DNA of 47,986 bases from Chalciporus piperatus (Eukaryota > Basidiomycota > Agaricomycetes > Boletales > Boletaceae): the NCBI GenBank assembly GCA_038093975.1, contig JBBPTG010000183.1, forward strand, positions 1 to 47,986, written 5' to 3'. The notes beneath the pieces are model-generated. The model saw only the letters and a program-made list of their open reading frames with translations. It was not told the origin of the DNA and did not search any database. Shown here in pieces: positions 1 through 9,603 of this stretch. The translations under genes and the position numbers were made by a program. Within the stretch, counting starts at the first letter, position 1. Each line of letters starts with the position of its first letter.

Positions 1-3000
1 CCATGTCTTCATGAATGTGGCTTTTAGCTTGTCTACGACAGCTTTGTTAGGTCCACAGAAGAGGGCGTCATCAACGTAGACAATCGCAATGACGATATCA
101 TTTCCATTGCGGTATATGAACAGGCCGGCGTCAGTCTTGAGCCTTGTGAAGCCAAGTTCAGCCATAGACTTATCTAACGTGCGCCACCAGGATAATCCTG
201 CTTGTTTGAGGCCGTATATAGCACGTAGTAGTCTTAGGACTTTGCCTTTTTGTTCGGGTGGCGTAAAACCCTCAGGAAACTCCATGTAGAGTTCCTCTTC
301 CAGTTTGCCATATAGATAGGCAGAGCGTACGTCGAGACCGGTGATGTACCAGTTCTCAAGTGTAGAAAGGGCGAGCATACACCGCACCGTTTCGTATCGT
401 ACGACTGGGGAGAAGATCTGATCGTAGTCTACGCCTTCAACCTGTGAGAAGCCTTTGGCTACTAGGCGAGCGCGTTTACGACCGTCAGACTTGACGTCGA
501 ATACCCAGCGATTTTTAATGATCTTACGATCAGCTGGTCGTTCTACAATCTCGTAAACCTTGCGATCTTTGAGCATCTGAAGCTCTGTTTCGCAGGCTTG
601 TCGCCAGAGTTTTTGTTCCTCAGCAGGAAGTTTGAGTATATCACGGAATTTCCATTCGCGATAGTTGGGATTACTCATTTCATCCGGAATATAAGCACGA
701 GAGCAAAGATAGTTAATCAATGCCTCTCCCCCTTCCCTGGTTTTGCGTTCGATCTCGTCTTCCGAAGGATCAGAGTCGGGCATGGAACCTGGGATCGGTT
801 GTTCACGCTGCGGTTCTCGTGATGATTCACCGTGTCCAATAAGTCTTTCCCAGCGAGATCTCTTCTCAATGTCCTTAATTTGTTGTAAAGGATGACGGTC
901 TTCGCCATAGACGTTCCCAGGACGAGTAGGGGGTCGGCGTTCACGTTGAGATCGGCGAGGTGGGGCATCAGGTGGTCCAGCTGGTGGACGAGCAGATGGC
1001 GGTGTGACAGGAGGTGCAGGCGCAGGTGCCGGTGGGGTTTCCGGGCGTGCTGGTGCTGGCTGGGGATCAGGGGCGGGTCTAGCCGCATCAGACTGATCGT
1101 CAGAGGAGTCAGAGTCAGAAGACTCGCTTTCATCATCGGTGTGTCGATGTGTTTCAGTGGGTGGGTGACTAACGGGCCTGTGAGGGCGTGCACCGGAACA
1201 CTTAGGAAACAAATGTTCATCAAAGATGGCATGTGCTGACGTGTGCATGGAGTTGTTGGGGCGCATGAAAATGTAGTTGCGCTCACTACCAGGGGCAACA
1301 CCGAGATAAATCATCAGTTGGGACTTAGGTTGTAGTTTCCCTTTCCTTGTTTCATCGGGAAGATGCACGTATGCACCACATCCGAATACTCTTTGGTGGG
1401 AGACAGAGGATTGTTCCCCTGTAAGTTTCTCCATAGGAGTCTTCCAGTTCAACCTAGCCATTGGTGTACGATTGTACACATGGGATGCATGCGTTAAAGC
1501 GAATTCCCAGTAAGAATCGGGTAGGCAAGCGTGTAAACGCATCGCCTGTGCTTTGTCCATTAATGTGCGGATTAAGCGTTCCGCACGCCCGTTCTGCTGA
1601 TGTGCGTATGGGGCGGACTGTTGAATACGGATGCCTTCATCGCGCATGTATTCCGTGAATGCCTTGGAGGTGTATTCGCCTCCGGCATCGGATTTCCAAG
1701 CCTTTACTTTGGCGTTGTACTGTGTGCGGACGAAAGCAATAAATTGTTTGACCATTTTAAGGGTCTGGTCCTTGGTGCGTATAAGGGCGAGCCAGGACAT
1801 TGACGTGAAGTCATCGTAGAATACGACCGCGTATTTAAACTTATGGTACGATTCTATCTCGAATGACTTGAGATCAGAGTGAATTAACTCAAATGGAGCG
1901 CTTGCGCGCGTCTCAGTATGAGGAAACGTCCTGTTAGGCTGTTTGCCGAGTTCGCAACCGGGACAAATGGGAGGATGGGACGGAATTTCAACGTCCGGGA
2001 AATCTTTGAGATGTTTGCGTGCGGCTTTTAGCACGTCACGCGAGGGATGACCGAGGCGGCGATGTAGCAAGTCGTAGTCCACAGCGGCCATGCTGATAGG
2101 CTTGGTATGTGGTTTGACAGTTGGTGCTTTGATCCAGTACATGGTATCACGACCATGCGAGTGAAACGATAAAATGGTCTTTTTAATGCAGGTATCTTGG
2201 AATTCGATACCATTCGGAACAGCTTTCAGTGTAAGACACTGATCTTTGAGTAATGTACCCATCGAGATAAGCTTGATGTTACAAGTGGGCATGTATATGG
2301 TCGGCGATAACCGCACGGTGTTCCCATTGAATTCCACAATAACTGTGCCGATGCCAAGAATTGGCGCACGACCATTCGCTGTCTGTGAGTACTCTGGTTT
2401 GGTAAAAGCGTTGTACTCGGCGAAATCGTTGATATTATTTGTAAAATGGGCCGAAGCCCCTGAATCTAGCAGCCATAGGTCTGCTGGTGTGTCATACATG
2501 TCGCTCTTTTGCTTGCCCTTATCGTTCTTCGAACAGTTATCACACAGTTGGAACGGGGTAGCAGTAGATTCATTTCTATCTACTACATCAGACATGTTAC
2601 AATAAAATGCAATTTTCTGTGGCGAAGGCCGCACATCAGTGTCTGTGTAGAGAAAGAGCGGGAAAGGGACTGACCAAATGTTCGCGGCCCCAAAGTCGAA
2701 GTACTGCGAGATAAACTCGTCAGGTAGTTCGTCGCCCAAGGAGACGGTGTCCTCGTTTTCCGCTTCATACTCCTCGTCGAGGGGCATGTTGGAAGCGATC
2801 TCCATCTCAGCGTCTTCGATGGTTTCATCCAGGCGCTCTAGAAGAGAGCGGGAAGGAGTCTCGTGAATACGAGAAAAACCAGAAGGGCCAAAGTAGGCCG
2901 CACCGAGTTGATGTTGGAGAGTCCTATGGTCGTTGACCGGGAAGGACATAGATGCGCCATCCTTCTTGTAGAAGGGCGAGCGCGGGAGGGAGACGGGGGC

Positions 3001-4086
3001 GTCGTAGTTAATGTGGCGATTAGCCACGGGGTCGAGCGTACGGACGGTCTCGATAGTAGGCGTGACACCCAGCCGGTCCGCGAGGGATATGGCGTTCTGG
3101 GTGTGGGGAAAGGCGGGAGGACCGTATTGATGTGCGCCGGTGGTGTGCGCAAGAGTGCGAGGGTCGACGACGGGGGAAGTGAAGACGGTGGAGGCCGGGC
3201 TGAGCACCGGCGCGTTGGAGAAAGAGGAGAAGGCGAAGGACGCTGATGCGTCGTTCGCATTGGCGCGACGTTCATCGCGCTTCTTCTTCCCCTTTTCCGA
3301 GCGCTTACCTTCTCTGCGCTTCTTCTTCTTCTGCTCACCGTCCGGCTTCTGCGATGCAGATGACTCCTGTTGTTGGTTAAACTTGGGGTCGTCCCCCTTC
3401 CGCTTAACAGCGGAGATCTGGTTTGCCTGCTGAGCAGGCTGCGCGTTCTTCGGCGCACGGCGGGAGATGTGCTGCTGGTAGGCAGCGACGACGCGTTGTT
3501 CGATTTGCACCAGCGTGGGTGCAGCGACGGCGGGAGTGGCGGTGGTGACGACGGTGGGGACGGATCTTTCATTTACTGATTTCACGACGTAGTCGGCGTA
3601 GGCGGGGAGCTTGGCCAACACGAACATCCGCTGGATGTTGTCTGGGATCGTGTACGTGAGGGTGTTCAGCTTCGCGAATGAGCTGTTGAGAGCGGCGAAG
3701 GTCTTCTCCGGATGGTCTTCCTTGGGGAAGTTGAGGGCGAGCATCTTCTGAACCTCAGAGTACGCGGCGGCGTCCGACGTAGAGTCGTACCGCGTTTTGA
3801 TTGCAGCCCAGAGTTGAACGGAGTCGGGGTGAGTTGCGATAGGGAACTGGCTGGCGACGTGCGTTTCTAAGCGCATGCGTATGGAGCCGAGGACCTTGTC
3901 ATCGTCGTCCTGCCACGCATCGATCTGCGCCTGAGTGGAAGGCGGGGTATCAGTGATGGCGGGCATGGCGCGAACCATGACCTTCTGCCATAGGCCTTGG
4001 GAGCGGATATAATCCTGCATCTCCTCGGCCCAACGCGTGTAGTTGGTTCCGTTAAGGCGGGCGATTTCCTTGAGAGCGGAGGACAT
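1..4086 (-). CDS. copia gag-pol polyprotein, partial
   Basis: The frame starts at the ATG at 4086-4084 and stays open to base 1 (1362 codons, C-terminus missing). Residues 1 to about 200 resemble copia Gag (N-terminus MSSALKEIARLNGTNYTRW). A lysine/arginine-rich stretch lies near 250-280. No canonical CX2CX4HX4C zinc knuckle is visible, which is common in fungal copia elements. The aspartic protease motif LDSGASAH lies near residue 537. Integrase shows an HHCC zinc region near 675-720 (RRLGHPS, then CPGCELGK) and a DDE core: D in HSDLKSFE near 733, D in KSDAGGEY near 797, and E in NGRAER 36 residues later (D35E spacing). Reverse transcriptase starts near 1188 (KNRWVFDVKSDG) and reaches YVDDALF near 1331. 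An acidic then proline-rich linker (about 940-1050) separates integrase from RT. All of this is seen directly in the translation. Confidence 0.95.
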   Translation of the reverse strand, partial: MSSALKEIARLNGTNYTRWAEEMQDYIRSQGLWQKVMVRAMPAITDTPPSTQAQIDAWQDDDDKVLGSIRMRLETHVASQFPIATHPDSVQLWAAIKTRYDSTSDAAAYSEVQKMLALNFPKEDHPEKTFAALNSSFAKLNTLTYTIPDNIQRMFVLAKLPAYADYVVKSVNERSVPTVVTTATPAVAAPTLVQIEQRVVAAYQQHISRRAPKNAQPAQQANQISAVKRKGDDPKFNQQQESSASQKPDGEQKKKKRREGKRSEKGKKKRDERRANANDASASFAFSSFSNAPVLSPASTVFTSPVVDPRTLAHTTGAHQYGPPAFPHTQNAISLADRLGVTPTIETVRTLDPVANRHINYDAPVSLPRSPFYKKDGASMSFPVNDHRTLQHQLGAAYFGPSGFSRIHETPSRSLLERLDETIEDAEMEIASNMPLDEEYEAENEDTVSLGDELPDEFISQYFDFGAANIWSVPFPLFLYTDTDVRPSPQKIAFYCNMSDVVDRNESTATPFQLCDNCSKNDKGKQKSDMYDTPADLWLLDSGASAHFTNNINDFAEYNAFTKPEYSQTANGRAPILGIGTVIVEFNGNTVRLSPTIYMPTCNIKLISMGTLLKDQCLTLKAVPNGIEFQDTCIKKTILSFHSHGRDTMYWIKAPTVKPHTKPISMAAVDYDLLHRRLGHPSRDVLKAARKHLKDFPDVEIPSHPPICPGCELGKQPNRTFPHTETRASAPFELIHSDLKSFEIESYHKFKYAVVFYDDFTSMSWLALIRTKDQTLKMVKQFIAFVRTQYNAKVKAWKSDAGGEYTSKAFTEYMRDEGIRIQQSAPYAHQQNGRAERLIRTLMDKAQAMRLHACLPDSYWEFALTHASHVYNRTPMARLNWKTPMEKLTGEQSSVSHQRVFGCGAYVHLPDETRKGKLQPKSQLMIYLGVAPGSERNYIFMRPNNSMHTSAHAIFDEHLFPKCSGARPHRPVSHPPTETHRHTDDESESSDSDSSDDQSDAARPAPDPQPAPARPETPPAPAPAPPVTPPSARPPAGPPDAPPRRSQRERRPPTRPGNVYGEDRHPLQQIKDIEKRSRWERLIGHGESSREPQREQPIPGSMPDSDPSEDEIERKTREGGEALINYLCSRAYIPDEMSNPNYREWKFRDILKLPAEEQKLWRQACETELQMLKDRKVYEIVERPADRKIIKNRWVFDVKSDGRKRARLVAKGFSQVEGVDYDQIFSPVVRYETVRCMLALSTLENWYITGLDVRSAYLYGKLEEELYMEFPEGFTPPEQKGKVLRLLRAIYGLKQAGLSWWRTLDKSMAELGFTRLKTDAGLFIYRNGNDIVIAIVYVDDALFCGPNKAVVDKLKATFMKTW

Positions 4087-4360
4087 AGTTGATAATCTAG
4101 CGGGATGATGCGTCAGCGTTGCCTTTAATCGAATAGAAGAAAAGGGAGCGGATTGAACCGCGTCAGCGTGAACGCTCAGAGCCCATATCCTAGGGGGACA
4201 TAGTCTCCCCATGGGATCTGACTCATTGTGGTCATGTCCCTTCTGAGCGTGACCGCATCAGAGGGATGCCCGGCGGTAAAACCGCGCAGAGCGACCAAAC
4301 GTTCTTGTTAGGCAAGAACACCAGAGTAGTCAGCGGCGCTTTCGCGCACAGCTGAGCTAC
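4087..4360 (-). other. copia 5' leader between PBS and gag
   Basis: About 275 nt separate the primer-binding site from the gag start codon. No open frame of note is present. By position this is the untranslated leader expected to hold packaging and dimerisation signals. No specific motif could be identified. Confidence 0.6.
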
Positions 4361-4375
4361 CCAGGGCTCATAACC
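4361..4375 (-). other. primer-binding site, half-tRNA(iMet) type
   Basis: The plus strand reads CCAGGGCTCATAACC directly beside the LTR. Fourteen bases (CAGGGCTCATAACC) equal the anticodon stem-loop of fungal initiator tRNA-Met, with the CAU anticodon inside. The element's RNA is therefore complementary to the middle of the tRNA and not to its 3' CCA end. This is the half-tRNA priming arrangement known for Drosophila copia and yeast Ty5. Confidence 0.8.
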
Positions 4376-4560
4376 TGTTGAGAGGGTTCCAGTGAGGAAC
4401 TACATCTGGTGACTTACCTAGCGGTGAGGTTGGTGAGTAACGTCGAACGTTGTGGTTACAAGTCAAGTTGTATTGGAACTCAGATCGACTGAGTCCGAAT
4501 GTGATATAGAACAAGCGTGGTAACTACCTTCTATACTAAGAATGTACGCTACGTTCAACA
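4376..4560 (-). repeat. LTR of the copia element (185 bp)
   Basis: The LTR is bounded by perfect 6-bp inverted ends, TGTTGA at 4376 and TCAACA ending at 4560, giving the usual TG...CA termini. It lies 5' of gag-pol, next to a primer-binding site. The length suits a compact copia LTR. The partner LTR is outside the window, so the call rests on the termini and the position. Confidence 0.85.
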
Positions 4561-4573
4561 GTAGCTATTTTGA

Positions 4574-5188
4574 GCTCACCCCAATGTGTATCAAGGTGTG
4601 GGCAAATGCAATTGTAAGTCGTTTCGTTCATTGTCGTATGGCCAGAATTCAACTTGTCTTTGTAACAAGGCTTCCGGGCAAGCTGGTCTTTCAGCTCCTC
4701 CGACATCAAGTCATTTCACGGAAGACAAGAAAATCAAATCTGTTCCTGCAGCTCCTCTTTCGTCTCAAGTTCCTGCTGATGTGGCGAACGTCCCAGCCGC
4801 AGCCTTCCCAGGATATCCACCACCGCCAGGCAGCTATCACCCATATTATCCCCCACCATATATGCCATACATGGCACCTCCAGCATACCAATACCCTTAC
4901 GCTGCGCCACATGCCATGCCACCTCCCGCAGCGCAGCAACCTCGGTTGCCTGGGAGAATGACAATGGCTCACAACATTTCATTGGTGGAGTTTTGCAAAG
5001 AGTACGAGATCAGCGAAAGCGATCAATGTAAGCTCGAGAAGCTTGAGTATCGCCCAGGTAACCAAGCAGTCGAGCGGCTTGACGACAGGGACTGGCGAGA
5101 GTTTGTGCAGTTCACTAAGCTAGGTTGGGAAGCTTTTCTGTCTGCTCATCGTGATTTTTGTAAGAAGATCATATCACGCAATGCATGA
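4574..5188 (+). pseudogene. 3' part of a host gene, 5' end lost at the copia insertion
   Basis: An open frame runs from after the stop at 4571-4573 to TGA at 5186-5188, without a convincing ATG start. The middle is very rich in proline and tyrosine (PPPPGSYHPYYPPP and similar). The C-terminal 75 residues form a compact charged segment (ISLVEFCKEYEISESDQC, then LEYRPGN, LGWEAFLSAH). I associate this with a helical domain found in many agaricomycete hypothetical proteins, but I know no name for it. The copia LTR ends 13 bp upstream of the frame, so the promoter and 5' exons are probably separated from it or lost. An IS630-type element begins 10 bp after the stop codon. It could still be transcribed from the LTR or be an exon of a longer gene. 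Function is unknown. Confidence 0.55.
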
Positions 5189-5200
5189 TATTACACCTTA

Positions 5201-6613
5201 CAGACCCTTTTTCACTTGGCACGTTTGTATGATTTTGTTGCATTGCAATGCTGTTTCCTCGGTATAGTCTCATCATGTGGTATGGAATGCATGTACCTGA
5301 TTGTGTTCTACTGTTCAACAATGTAACCTGTATGCTTGAACCAGTTCTCTGACTTCTCTGCAGTAATGCAACTTGTGGCCTCGATAAGCGATGCAATCGG
5401 ATCTGCAATCTGACGTAGTTGATCGCCATATCGCCATATATATGACTTGACTGTTCCTTCAAGTTGCATTATCACCCACCATCATAGAAAAACAAGACAT
5501 ACGTGTACTAAAGGATTCTTCGATCGGAGTAAGATCAGGTGAGTATGGGGGGAGGAAGAGTAGTATGCAACCTAGATTTGCTAGTGAGTCTAGAGGATCA
5601 ACATCTAAATGATATACATACCCGCTTCCTCGATAAGATCCCGAAACTCAGCTGCATGATGGATTCGGCAATTATCAAGAACGAGCACAGACTGAGGCTG
5701 CGGGAAGGGATTCATATGAGGAAGCTAAACGACATCATCAAGGGGACCAATGTATAGTGTAGGTTTGAAATCTACTTACGACTTCCTCAGAAATGAAATT
5801 GTAAAATGCATCTGCATCGTACGAGCCAGGAATAGCACGAGCAGCAAGATATCCCTCAATTGTTAGCGCAGCACATAAGGAAAACCGATCTCCGCGCGCG
5901 AAGACATCAGTTATGTGAGCTCGTTGTCCACGGGGAGCACGTCCATAGTGTCGGGCATATGTTCGCTCGTTTTTGCTGGTTTCGTCAACCACCACAAACT
6001 CTGACCCATCTCCCACGAAGCGAGTTTGAAGCATGTCTCTGAATGCTTCGCGATTGATCTCATTACGCTCGGCAGCTATCTTGCGAAGGATTTTGTGGGT
6101 GAGTCCGGCCGCGAGCAAATTCCGACATAGTGTAGGTGGTGTGATCGTGATTCCGTGTTGAACACCAAGCCATGTGCAGGCTTCGTCAAGGAAGAGATCT
6201 GAATCCTCGGCATAAAGAGCTTCGAGCGCCATCAAGGCAGCTCTTGTGAGGAGTCGAGTACGGCCAACAAGGGGAGATGGTGGTCGACTGACGGTACCGT
6301 ACTCTTCGAAGATCTGTCGCCACCGGTAGCAGCTCCGTTTGGAAACTCGGAGCACTTCGCAAACATCTTCAAGTGTCCAGCCGTGATTCCACAGATCTAG
6401 AGCACATTGCTTGATATCATTGCTGATCTTTCTGTTGACCATCTTCGGCACTGGAAGGTCAAGGCTTAAAGAGGTCCATGTATGCGCTCGAGCAAGCCTA
6501 GAGTCAGAGTCGAGTCGAGTTTCGAGCAGGCTCTCAAAATTTCCTTTTTGGGTCATTGGCCGGCGCACAGAAAAAAAAAAGGCCGCGAGTGCCATTAGTT
6601 TCGCAATCTGCTG
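5201..6613 (-). mobile_element. IS630/Tc1-mariner DNA transposon, about 1.4 kb
   Basis: A complete transposase gene is enclosed by two ends that each begin TA-CAG: TACAGACC at 5199 on the plus strand and TACAGCAG at 6615 on the minus strand. Both carry GGCAC within the next 20-30 bases. TA target duplication is the hallmark of this superfamily. The inverted repeats match poorly beyond these short blocks, so the exact boundaries are an inference. Confidence 0.55.
5308..6442 (-). CDS. IS630/Tc1-type DD34E transposase (4 exons, 327 aa)
   Basis: The enzyme would cut and paste its own element at TA sites. The N-terminus is a helix-turn-helix region (MVNRKISNDIKQCALDLW, then LRVSKRSCYRW) followed by the PPSPLVGR linker. 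Catalytic residues are D153 in VVVDETSKNE, D238 in VLVLDNCRIHH and E273 in SPDLTPIEESF, with 34 residues between the last two (DD34E). Exons from the start are 6442-5780, 5724-5622, 5571-5503 and 5456-5308. All junctions use GT...AG and keep frame (663+103+69+149 nt). The stop is TAG at 5310-5308. An open frame extends upstream to 6595, but that part lies in the terminal region, so the ATG at 6442 is preferred. No inactivating change is visible. Confidence 0.85.
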
Positions 6614-6615
6614 TA

Positions 6616-9603
6616 ATACTAGTACTTCGAGATCCTCGAGCGGAGATTGGATTTTTACTCAGTGACCAACCGTGACATTTTCGTGACATATGCGTGACGC
6701 CGAAACAACTGTGCTGCCGAAGTTGTTGTACCGGATAGTATTGCTGCATCAGCACACTCGTGCTCGTCTAAGCGACCGAAGTCTGTACCAATGCAAGGAG
6801 TGAAGCAAAAGCCAACGAAAACATCTTGCCAACGGACTGGGAAATCAAACATGTTCTCAACACATTATCTAACAGCCATCGAGACATTGAGCTGACTTGC
6901 AGTGGTGGGCGATACGGTATGTCCTAACTATGATCATCAACACAGATCCGTTGTCAACCCAATCTAGAACACTCTCAGTATCATGTGCCCTCCGAGTGCC
7001 CTCCGTCAGGCCAAGTACTACATCACTTCCGACTTCAATTTAAGGTACGATCTGACAGCTATCCGGTGTCAATTGAACACCTTCATAAACGTCCGTCGCG
7101 AACGGGCATGAACACCGTGACTCACCTGCCTTTCTCAGGTCATAAATTCATACGGCGAACGTTCAACGTGCCGTCAGCGGTTGACGAAATGTCGACGTCA
7201 CCATGTCAGGTCGCTCATTCGGATCATACTACTAGGTGGCGTCATGCTTCCCCGGCCTCCTTGACACTAGTACTCCGAGTACACACGAAGAAGCAGCATC
7301 CCTATCAGATGGTTTCACCCAGCCTTTCGGTACGTGAACGTGCCCGCAGTGCATGACCCACGACACTGCCACTGGCAGTGAGCTCGGGCTCGGCGTCTTT
7401 GTAGTGTCCACTGTCGCAAGTGCCGCGCCACAGGCCCTTCAAATGTTTCCGCGCGACGTGATAGTTCCTGGTGTCTGTTGAGCGCTGGTTGGCCGGACCG
7501 GCGTCGATCACGCACGACGTACATCACATTGATTTCAGCACATCTGACACTTTGCCCCCGAGTCGAAACTATCACAATGATTCTATCAACGGCCCCTGCT
7601 ACTAGTATGTCCCGACAAGTGGCACCGAACCCCCACGGGGCGCGGACCCACATGATCGAACTTATCGGGGGGCGTCGTGATGATGTCGTCCCCCAAGGTC
7701 AGCGAAACAAGCATTGCTTGGGACAACTGTGAGGCAAGCATCAATCCTTCCAAAACTGAGACAAGATGTTTTCATTCTCCTTTTCGTCATGCAGGAAAAA
7801 CCTTGACAAGCAGACGTTAGCGTCTGTTAGGGTGTCTCAACCTGTAAGTTTTGGTTCCGGCCCAAGACACACCAGGCACGCTCGTAGGACAAGTTCCATC
7901 GGCATCTGCATCAAAGCCATCATCACGTCAATCAATTCCATCATGACCTGCGAGCGCCGTGACTGTCCACCACTTTTTACCCAGCGGCACGGCAGGACCC
8001 GCAGCAACGTTGAACAGGTGTCGGGATTGTTCGGAAGATCTGACAATGCCGGCGGTATACACTTATCTAACCGACAACATCAACTGAAAATAGTTCTGTC
8101 CCCTGCGCCCCTAGACGGAGCACGTTGACGGGGATTCGAGGAACTTCCCCATTATCGGTTCTCGGAATCAACACTCGACTTTTCCAGCTGATACTTACAC
8201 ACACCCCTCGCGAACTGGAACCAATCGCGTCCAGCCAGCGATTAAACGTCAATCACATGGACAAACCGATGGGTCATGAAAGGAGCTTCGATTCCCGCAC
8301 GCGCACGTTCCCGGCCCGGCGGGGCGGCGGGGCCCAGCCTGAGTCTTCTTGAAGACTTCTTCATGTCCCCCTCGGGGCCCCTCCAGCTCTGACTTTGTAT
8401 CCGAGTACAGTATCCAAGTATATACGAGACGTCGTTGAGCACCCACATCCACCGACGGACGGTACCGAGAACGTATGATATTCGGGACAGGTCAAAAAAC
8501 GCCTATCGTATCGCATCACATTGACGATTTCCAATCGCGTTGCATCGACGACACCACCACCGGTAGTATGTCGACATGTCATACATATACGGATCGCCCA
8601 GTTCAGGCTAGAGCGTCCGAGTGTCATCATGGCAAAACCGACCTCGGACGTAGTGGGACCTACTTTGATACACTCGAACGTTCACCGCATTCATTATAGC
8701 TTTTTCTCAACTGAAACTTTATATATGCAAGCTAGCTCACTAGTCTGAATTTTTTCCACATTTACTTTTAAGTAGACGAACGAGTTCTCATAAATAGACC
8801 TGTTCGTGTTGCAACTCTGGTCTCACGATAGTAGCTTTTCGATTGGATGAATATGTACCGGTACTATTACACCCAACATAATCACGTATTATTTAACTGT
8901 AGCGATACATGCACACGAAACGAGTCTCACAGATCACGGCCTGAGCAGTCCGTGGGACGCGAAGGGGAATTCAAACTCTATGTACATATTGCAGACCGAC
9001 GAGAAACGGTGATTGCTACAAACAAGTCCGATGAAGCCTGTCCATCGAATGCCGAAACACCGCCAAAGGAGGGAATACAGATGGAGGAAGAGGCTCGATC
9101 GAGTTTCGCCTCTCGACGGCACCAAACACAAGGATCGCACCGAAAACTCCAAACGTTTTTTGTGAAAAAAAAGACGATGGGGAATTCGTAACAAGCATAA
9201 ACGTCGAGAAATAAATACTATTTGGGGGGCTAGAAGCGCGAAGCCCTTCGCGAGGTAACACAAACACAGAGACGTGTGTCGTCGTACATGGAAAACACCA
9301 CCCGTCCCGAGATGTAGCTATGCAACCAAAAATATATATGGCTGGTTGAGAGGGTAGAGAAGAGAGGAGACGGAGAGAATGGGTCAAGGGAGGGGAAAGA
9401 GATGCGTTTTTCGTGAGTGATCAAATGATACAGCTGGGAATGATTGGGACAACTTCTGATTCGATGAATCTACGTAGGGGAACGCGAAAGGGATGGTAGT
9501 TGTTGCGGAAGACGCATCAAAAGAGCCGAGGAAGAATAGAAGACATTCGAATTACGAATTGAATGGGATGCGGAGGAGCACAGATGAAGTATGCCAGGTC
9601 CAT
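6616..9603. other. gene-poor stretch, 3' flank of the GATA gene
   Basis: Nearly 3 kb without a coding frame that looks real. Open frames are short, overlap on both strands and show no family motif. The last few hundred bases (about 9250-9603) are probably the 3' untranslated region of the minus-strand GATA gene. ACTAGT-like words recur and a small GAGTCTTCTTGAAGACTTC hairpin lies near 8341, but no repeat unit or transposon end could be defined. Confidence 0.5.

Larger units (their letters stand above)
1..4560 (-). mobile_element. Ty1/copia LTR retrotransposon, 5' part, cut by left edge
   Basis: The element reads on the minus strand in the order LTR (4376-4560), primer-binding site (4361-4375), untranslated leader (4087-4360) and one long gag-pol frame (4086 to 1). 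The domain order protease, integrase, reverse transcriptase places it in Ty1/copia (Pseudoviridae-type). RNase H, the rest of reverse transcriptase and the second LTR lie beyond the left edge, so LTR identity, and therefore age, cannot be judged. The visible frame has no stop codon or frameshift in 1362 codons, which suggests a young and possibly active copy. The five bases just outside the LTR are GTAGC (4561-4565). If the insertion is simple, the same five bases should flank the missing LTR. Confidence 0.95.

Noticed and set aside
717..3572. Long minus- and plus-strand frames within the copia region (for example 717-1301 and 2838-3572 minus)
   Set aside because: They are out-of-frame shadows of the gag-pol frame, which reads continuously from 4086 to 1.
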